Shown here piece by piece: positions 43,681 to 46,818 of a stretch of 46,818 nt of DNA (within the stretch, counting starts at the first letter, position 1; each line of letters begins with the position of its first letter). This stretch comes from JANXVV01 sp038230975 (GTDB taxonomy: Bacteria > Planctomycetota > Phycisphaerae > Tepidisphaerales > Tepidisphaeraceae): the NCBI GenBank assembly GCA_038230975.1, contig JBBRMF010000006.1, forward strand, positions 1 to 46,818, in the 5' to 3' direction. A program made the translations under genes and the position numbers. The notes under the pieces were generated by a model, which had not been told where the DNA came from, did not search any database, and worked only from the letters and a program-made list of their open reading frames with translations.

Positions 43681-43784
43681 GGTGCCACGGCTCGCGGTAC
43701 TCCGAGACCTGTGCTGCGTCCAGGACGGTCAAGAACACGGGTCTCGGAGCACCGCGACCCGTGTCACCCTAAATCCTGTTCGTG
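43681..43784. repeat. Dispersed palindrome family 3, full hairpin
   Basis: The left arm (43681-43713; GGTGCCACGGCTCGCGGTAC, then TCCGAGACCTGTG) pairs with the right arm (43736-43784; CACGGGTCTCGGAGCACCGC, then GACCCGTGTCACC), across a 22-base centre. The right end carries the tail complementary to the CACGAACAGGATTT seen at the single-arm copy (39698). It stands between a membrane protein gene and the hydrolase gene. Confidence 0.82.
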
Positions 43785-43808
43785 TCAACGCGGCAGTCGA
43801 AAAATCAA

Positions 43809-44750
43809 ATGGCTATCGTCACCGAACCATCGACCTCCTTGAAGCCCGCGCGATGGAAGCGGTGGTTGAAAAAGACCTTCAAAATTGCCCTGTGTGTATA
43901 CCTTGGGCTGGCGATTATCATGTTTTTTCTTCAGGATTGGATGATCTTTCCGGGGGCGTCCAGCCAGGGCAAGCCTGAAGCGAAAGTACGAATGATGCTG
44001 CCGGATCAGCAACTGCTGAAACTTCCCACGCGAAGCGGCCAGACAATCGCCCTGTTATTCGGCCCGGCATTGCTACCGAACGGAAATCCGCATTCATCCG
44101 CCGCCTCAAGGCCGACGGTGCTTTACTTTTATGGGAACGCAATGTTCCTCGGCGTATGTTCGGATGAGTTCGCAGAGTTTCGCCGGCTCGGAGTGAATGT
44201 TGCGATCGCGGAATTTGTGGGTTACGGACTCAGCACCGGCAAACCGAGCGAGGTCGGTGTGTATGAAACGGCGGACACGGCGTACCAATATCTGTTGACG
44301 CGGCCTGATATTGATCCGAAGCAGATAATCCCGGTCGGCTGGTCGCTGGGCGCAGCGGCCGCTATCCATCTGGCCAGCAGTCAACCGGTGGCGGGTTTGG
44401 CGACGTTCAGCGCATTCACCAACATTAAGGAAATGGCGCACCAGATATTGCCGTGGTTTCCAACGTCGCTACTCGTCAAATATCGGTTCGACAATGAACG
44501 GGCCATGGCATCGGTCAAATGCCCGGCATTCCTGTCGCACGGCACGGTGGACAGCCTTGTCCCCTATTTGATGAATGCCCGGCTGGCGAAAGCAGCCAAA
44601 GGTGCGGTGACGGTGGCACCGGTCTCAGGCGGCGATCATACAGATATTTTTGAGGTCGGGGGTCCGGATTTACGCCAGAGACTAAGCGAGTTTATCGAGG
44701 GCATCCACAAAACTACAAATTCCTCCGCTCTGTCTCCGAACACCCCATGA
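43809..44750 (+). CDS. Membrane-anchored alpha/beta hydrolase
   Basis: A 313-residue serine hydrolase fold anchored by an N-terminal TM helix (about 25-42; FKIALCVYLGLAIIMFF). The oxyanion-hole region is FYGNA (near 107-111), the nucleophile elbow is GWSLGA with Ser179, the acid is Asp248 in HGTVDSLVP, and the base is His277 in GGDHTDIF; the triad is complete. The BEM46/ABHD13-like subfamily is the best match by pattern; substrates are unknown. I chose the ATG at 43809; a GTG at 43782 lies inside the family-3 repeat. Confidence 0.87.
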   Translation: MAIVTEPSTSLKPARWKRWLKKTFKIALCVYLGLAIIMFFLQDWMIFPGASSQGKPEAKVRMMLPDQQLLKLPTRSGQTIALLFGPALLPNGNPHSSAASRPTVLYFYGNAMFLGVCSDEFAEFRRLGVNVAIAEFVGYGLSTGKPSEVGVYETADTAYQYLLTRPDIDPKQIIPVGWSLGAAAAIHLASSQPVAGLATFSAFTNIKEMAHQILPWFPTSLLVKYRFDNERAMASVKCPAFLSHGTVDSLVPYLMNARLAKAAKGAVTVAPVSGGDHTDIFEVGGPDLRQRLSEFIEGIHKTTNSSALSPNTP

Positions 44751-44831
44751 CTTCGGGTTGCATTTTTTCCCGGTGGCAATATGTGCCCGCAAGGTTGCGA
44801 GCACCCCCATTAAGCCTGAAAAACATTGCTC

Positions 44832-44860
44832 TGGTCTTCTCGTCCGAGTCGATCTATAAT
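44832..44860 (+). promoter_or_regulatory. Likely sigma-70-type promoter of the Fe-S carrier gene
   Basis: A perfect TATAAT (44855-44860) stands 61 bases before the carrier ATG. With a 17-base spacer the -35 would be TGGTCT (44832-44837), a weak match. A 7-base inverted repeat (ACACGCG at 44868-44874, CGCGTGT at 44886-44892) follows within the would-be untranslated leader and might form an mRNA hairpin or bind a regulator. Confidence 0.55.
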
Positions 44861-44921
44861 AGTGAGACACGCGAGCGGTTTTGAGCGCGTGTTTTCAAAA
44901 TATCAACCAGGAGATATTCAG

Positions 44922-45257
44922 ATGCCCATTTTATTGACTGAGTCCGCCGCGAAGGAAATTAAGACGATCATGGAACAGCAGAACCTGCCTGCCGCCGAAA
45001 CCAAGCTTCGGGTTGGCGTAAAGGGTGGCGGCTGCTCGGGTTTCAGTTACATGCTGGACCTGACCGAAGAGCCCAAGGGCGAGTTGGACGAGGAAATTGA
45101 AGCCCATGGCGTCAAAATCCTTTGCGACATGAAGAGCTACCTGTATCTCAACGGCGTCGAAATCGACTTCAAGGATGAGATCATGGGTCGGGGCTTTGTG
45201 TTCAAAAATCCCAACGCCACCAGTTCGTGCGGCTGCGGAAGCAGCTTCTCAGCTTAA
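44922..45257 (+). CDS. A-type iron-sulfur carrier (IscA/ErpA/HesB family)
   Basis: A 111-residue A-type carrier that binds an Fe-S cluster or iron and hands it to client enzymes in the cytoplasm. The three conserved cysteines are Cys38 (GGGCSGF) and Cys103/Cys105 (SSCGCGSSF), and the fold's YLYLNGVEIDF and GFVFKNPNA are intact. Length is typical. The ATG at 44922 follows AGGAGA with a 7-base gap, and a strong terminator follows, so it is a single-gene unit. The exact subtype (iscA, sufA, erpA) cannot be told from sequence alone, so no symbol is given. No isc or suf partner is nearby. Confidence 0.94.
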   Translation: MPILLTESAAKEIKTIMEQQNLPAAETKLRVGVKGGGCSGFSYMLDLTEEPKGELDEEIEAHGVKILCDMKSYLYLNGVEIDFKDEIMGRGFVFKNPNATSSCGCGSSFSA

Positions 45258-45286
45258 AACCCGAGTTCAAGCAAACAACCCAAAAG

Positions 45287-45316
45287 CCCAGCCAACTTGT
45301 TGGCTGGGTTTCTTTT
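45287..45316 (+). terminator. Rho-independent terminator after the Fe-S carrier gene
   Basis: A 9-bp perfect stem (CCCAGCCAA/TTGGCTGGG) with a 4-base loop is followed by TTTCTTTT. It lies 29 bases past the stop of the carrier gene and 17 bases before the next start codon. Confidence 0.92.
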
Positions 45317-45333
45317 GTTTATATAGTGAAATC

Positions 45334-45615
45334 ATGCGCGAACTCACAGATCTCGAAGCAGAATTTCTGGCTAAAGGGGGCTCCCCTGCCGCAGCAGACG
45401 ATACCTCCCTGCCTCCTGATTTTCGCGAATTACTCCCGACGCTCAGAAGCAGTTCGGATGCCCGCGAGACGGACCGGCAAACGCGGGTCACCTCAATACG
45501 CCGTTTGTTGATGCAGTTGGACAGTGCCGATAATCAAGTGGTCAAGATGCAGAAACGCCGGGTGATTCGGGCGGAACTCAACGCATTGCACGAGATTGAT
45601 TCGATGGAGGATTAG
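45334..45615 (+). CDS. Small hypothetical protein
   Basis: A 93-residue acidic, charged protein without signal or TM helix, starting MRELTDLEAEFLAKGG. The C-terminal half (about 48-88) is a helical, Arg/Lys-rich region with VTSIRRLLMQLDSADNQVVK. I do not recognise a family. The longer frame (from 45175) would overlap the carrier gene and its terminator and is rejected. Codon use looks normal. Expression is unclear, since a terminator lies just upstream and no ribosome site is visible. Confidence 0.6.
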   Translation: MRELTDLEAEFLAKGGSPAAADDTSLPPDFRELLPTLRSSSDARETDRQTRVTSIRRLLMQLDSADNQVVKMQKRRVIRAELNALHEIDSMED

Positions 45616-45621
45616 GAATGG

Positions 45622-45688
45622 GGTGGCATAGGCGTCTCGCCCGTGCTTTCTCTTGAATTAAATGCACGGGTGAGATGCCTATACCATC
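45622..45688. repeat. Dispersed palindrome family 2, copy C
   Basis: The left arm (GGTGGCATAGGCGTCTCGCC) and right arm (GCACGGGTGAGATGCCTATA) are shared with copies A and B with several substitutions that are compensated on the other arm (for example GCATAGGCGTCTC against GAGATGCCTATAC). Such paired changes suggest that the hairpin is maintained. It begins 6 bases past the stop of the small gene. Confidence 0.85.
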
Positions 45689-45808
45689 GGGTCGAAAAAA
45701 TTTTCATATCTTGCCGGGTTTGACCGATAACACGGTATCGAAACCGCTCAAATAAAACCCGATCGTCGTCCGAAAACCCTACTGGCCAAACTTTGGTTTG
45801 CCGGGACG

Positions 45809-46818
45809 ATGTTGGCTGTTTTCATGCTGACGCTGGTGATCGGGAATCAATTCATCCCTTCGGAAAAAGCGGTTGAGCGAGACATGCTTGGGCATGATTT
45901 CACCGCTTTTTATTCCGCGGGTCATTTCGCGGCGACCGGGCAGTATCGCAAACTCTACGATATTCAGGCGGTGAAAGAATTCGAGCAGGAAACCGGTCGA
46001 CGGGCGGGTTTATCGCTCGGCGATTCGTATGGCCCGTATTGGAACCCACCGTTTTATGCGTGGATCTTCGCCCCGCTTTCAAAACTTACATACTTCAATG
46101 CGCTGCTCATTTGGACCACTTTCAACGTCGCTTGCGGCTTAGTCGCGATCGCCCTTCTCTGCCGCATGCTCGCCCCGCCCGGTCTATCTTTACACGATGC
46201 CAAAATCACCTGGAAATCATATGGCTTGATTCCCCTGCTGCTAATCTGCTCGATGCCGGTGATGCAGGCGTTGAGTCACGGCCAGAACACAATGACCTCG
46301 CTGCTACTCCTGACCACAACTGTCACCTTTTGGCGATCAGGCCGTCCTTTGCTGACAGGTCTCGCGTGTGGACTGTTGTTCTACAAGCCACAATTGGGCG
46401 CGATTGTCGCCGTCGCGGTGGTCTTGACTCTGGGATGGCGTTCGCTGGCCGGCCTGGCGATCACAGGCTTTGTTCTTCTGCTAATCACGATCACTACGAT
46501 GCCCGGCGCTCTGACCGATTTTCTGCATCAACTGCCTGCCAACGTTCGATTTATGCAGATCGATCATCCGTATGTCTGGGAACGCCATGCGACGATCAAA
46601 GCATTTTGGCGACTGATGTTTCAGGGCCGCGGCGCCGGGGAGCCAATGCTGTCGGTGACGATTTTGACGCTGGGGATTTGCGGATTGCTGGGGTTGGGTC
46701 TAATGCGGTGTGTTTTGCGCGGTTATTCCGAAAAAACTCCCTCTCCCGGTACTCCGGGGGAGGGTCGGGGTGGGGGCGAATTTTTAGCGAATCACGTTTC
46801 CCCCCACCCTAGCCCTCC
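45809..46818 (+). CDS. GT87/DUF2029-like membrane glycosyltransferase, 3' end outside window
   Basis: An open frame of 336 complete codons with no stop before the window end. It has about seven hydrophobic helices, and a luminal loop with DFTAFYSAGHFAATGQYRKL, WNPPFYAWIFAPLSKL near residue 80, and SHGQNTMTSLLLLTT and GLACGLLFYKPQLGA further on: the pattern of the DUF2029/GT87 polyprenyl-phosphate-dependent mannosyltransferase family. ATG 45809 may not be the true start, since hydrophobic sequence (LLAKLWFAGT) is open upstream to 45731 but has no ATG or GTG. The last 27 residues shown are encoded by a family-1 repeat. It is likely near its C-terminus. Confidence 0.8.
   Translation, partial: MLAVFMLTLVIGNQFIPSEKAVERDMLGHDFTAFYSAGHFAATGQYRKLYDIQAVKEFEQETGRRAGLSLGDSYGPYWNPPFYAWIFAPLSKLTYFNALLIWTTFNVACGLVAIALLCRMLAPPGLSLHDAKITWKSYGLIPLLLICSMPVMQALSHGQNTMTSLLLLTTTVTFWRSGRPLLTGLACGLLFYKPQLGAIVAVAVVLTLGWRSLAGLAITGFVLLLITITTMPGALTDFLHQLPANVRFMQIDHPYVWERHATIKAFWRLMFQGRGAGEPMLSVTILTLGICGLLGLGLMRCVLRGYSEKTPSPGTPGEGRGGGEFLANHVSPHPSP
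46738..46818. repeat. Dispersed palindrome family 1, copy B (cut by window end)
   Basis: CTCTCCCGGTACTCCGGGGG and the following GGTCGGGGTGGGGG match the left arm of copy A (22541) closely, and the right arm begins CCCCCCACCCTAGCCCTCC before the window ends. Unlike copy A, it lies within an open reading frame and is read as TPSPGTPGEGRGGG. Confidence 0.88.

Noticed and set aside
46039..46812. Plus-strand 257-codon frame at the right edge
   Set aside because: It is a shifted reading of the GT87-like gene; the in-phase frame from 45809 has hydrophobic helices and family motifs, and this one does not.

Overview
The window is about 46.8 kb of bacterial chromosome that points to a planctomycete. 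The evidence is a paired secreted cytochrome-like DUF1549/DUF1553 protein and Tat-exported DUF1501 protein, two proteins carrying the N-terminal LEPR-XLL motif, PEP-CTERM-type C-termini, type I dockerins, and a 13 kb RHS/Ig giant gene. Placement in or near class Phycisphaerae is an inference. No phage genes, CRISPR array or rRNA operon are visible. The only transposon trace is a decayed IS21-like scar.

Layout. Positions 1-2612 (minus strand): an acyltransferase-3 membrane protein, a small lipoprotein, a MoaB/Mog protein, tRNA-Glu(CTC) and a terminator. 2613-3519: a gene-poor stretch with an IS21-like end and the last part of istB. 3520-17398 (minus): a PEP-CTERM-like protein with a cohesin-like core, then the roughly 4,370-residue giant (LEPR-XLL, dockerin, Ig modules, two beta-propeller-like blocks, eight putative Ig repeats, RHS/YD repeats). 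17694-22340 (minus): the DUF1549/DUF1553 and DUF1501 pair. 22827-27258 (minus): a coiled-coil lipoprotein and a large Gly/Ala/Ser-rich PEP-CTERM protein. 28177-33543 (plus): glpK, glpD and a second LEPR-XLL/beta-helix/dockerin protein. 33596-36818 (minus): histidine kinase, CheY-like regulator, and receiver-GGDEF protein. 37075-40918 (minus): ECF sigma factor, anti-sigma-like protein, a protease-like PDZ lipoprotein with a degraded active site, and another lipoprotein. 41121-46818 (plus): a membrane protein, a secreted prenyltransferase/terpene-cyclase-fold protein, a membrane protein, an alpha/beta hydrolase, an A-type Fe-S carrier, a small unknown protein, and a GT87-like membrane glycosyltransferase that runs off the window.

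How they may fit together. Much of the window encodes the cell surface. LEPR-XLL and PEP-CTERM proteins are large, repetitive and exported, and dockerins in two of them could bind a cohesin-like fold in a third. Two regulatory modules (kinase to c-di-GMP synthase; sigma/anti-sigma next to envelope lipoproteins) would suit envelope control, but no target is shown by the sequence.

Three families of palindromic repeats lie between genes. One copy, at the right edge, lies inside an open reading frame and is translated without a stop. Three genes (glpK, receiver-GGDEF, the large PEP-CTERM gene) are best started at TTG codons with good Shine-Dalgarno sequences.
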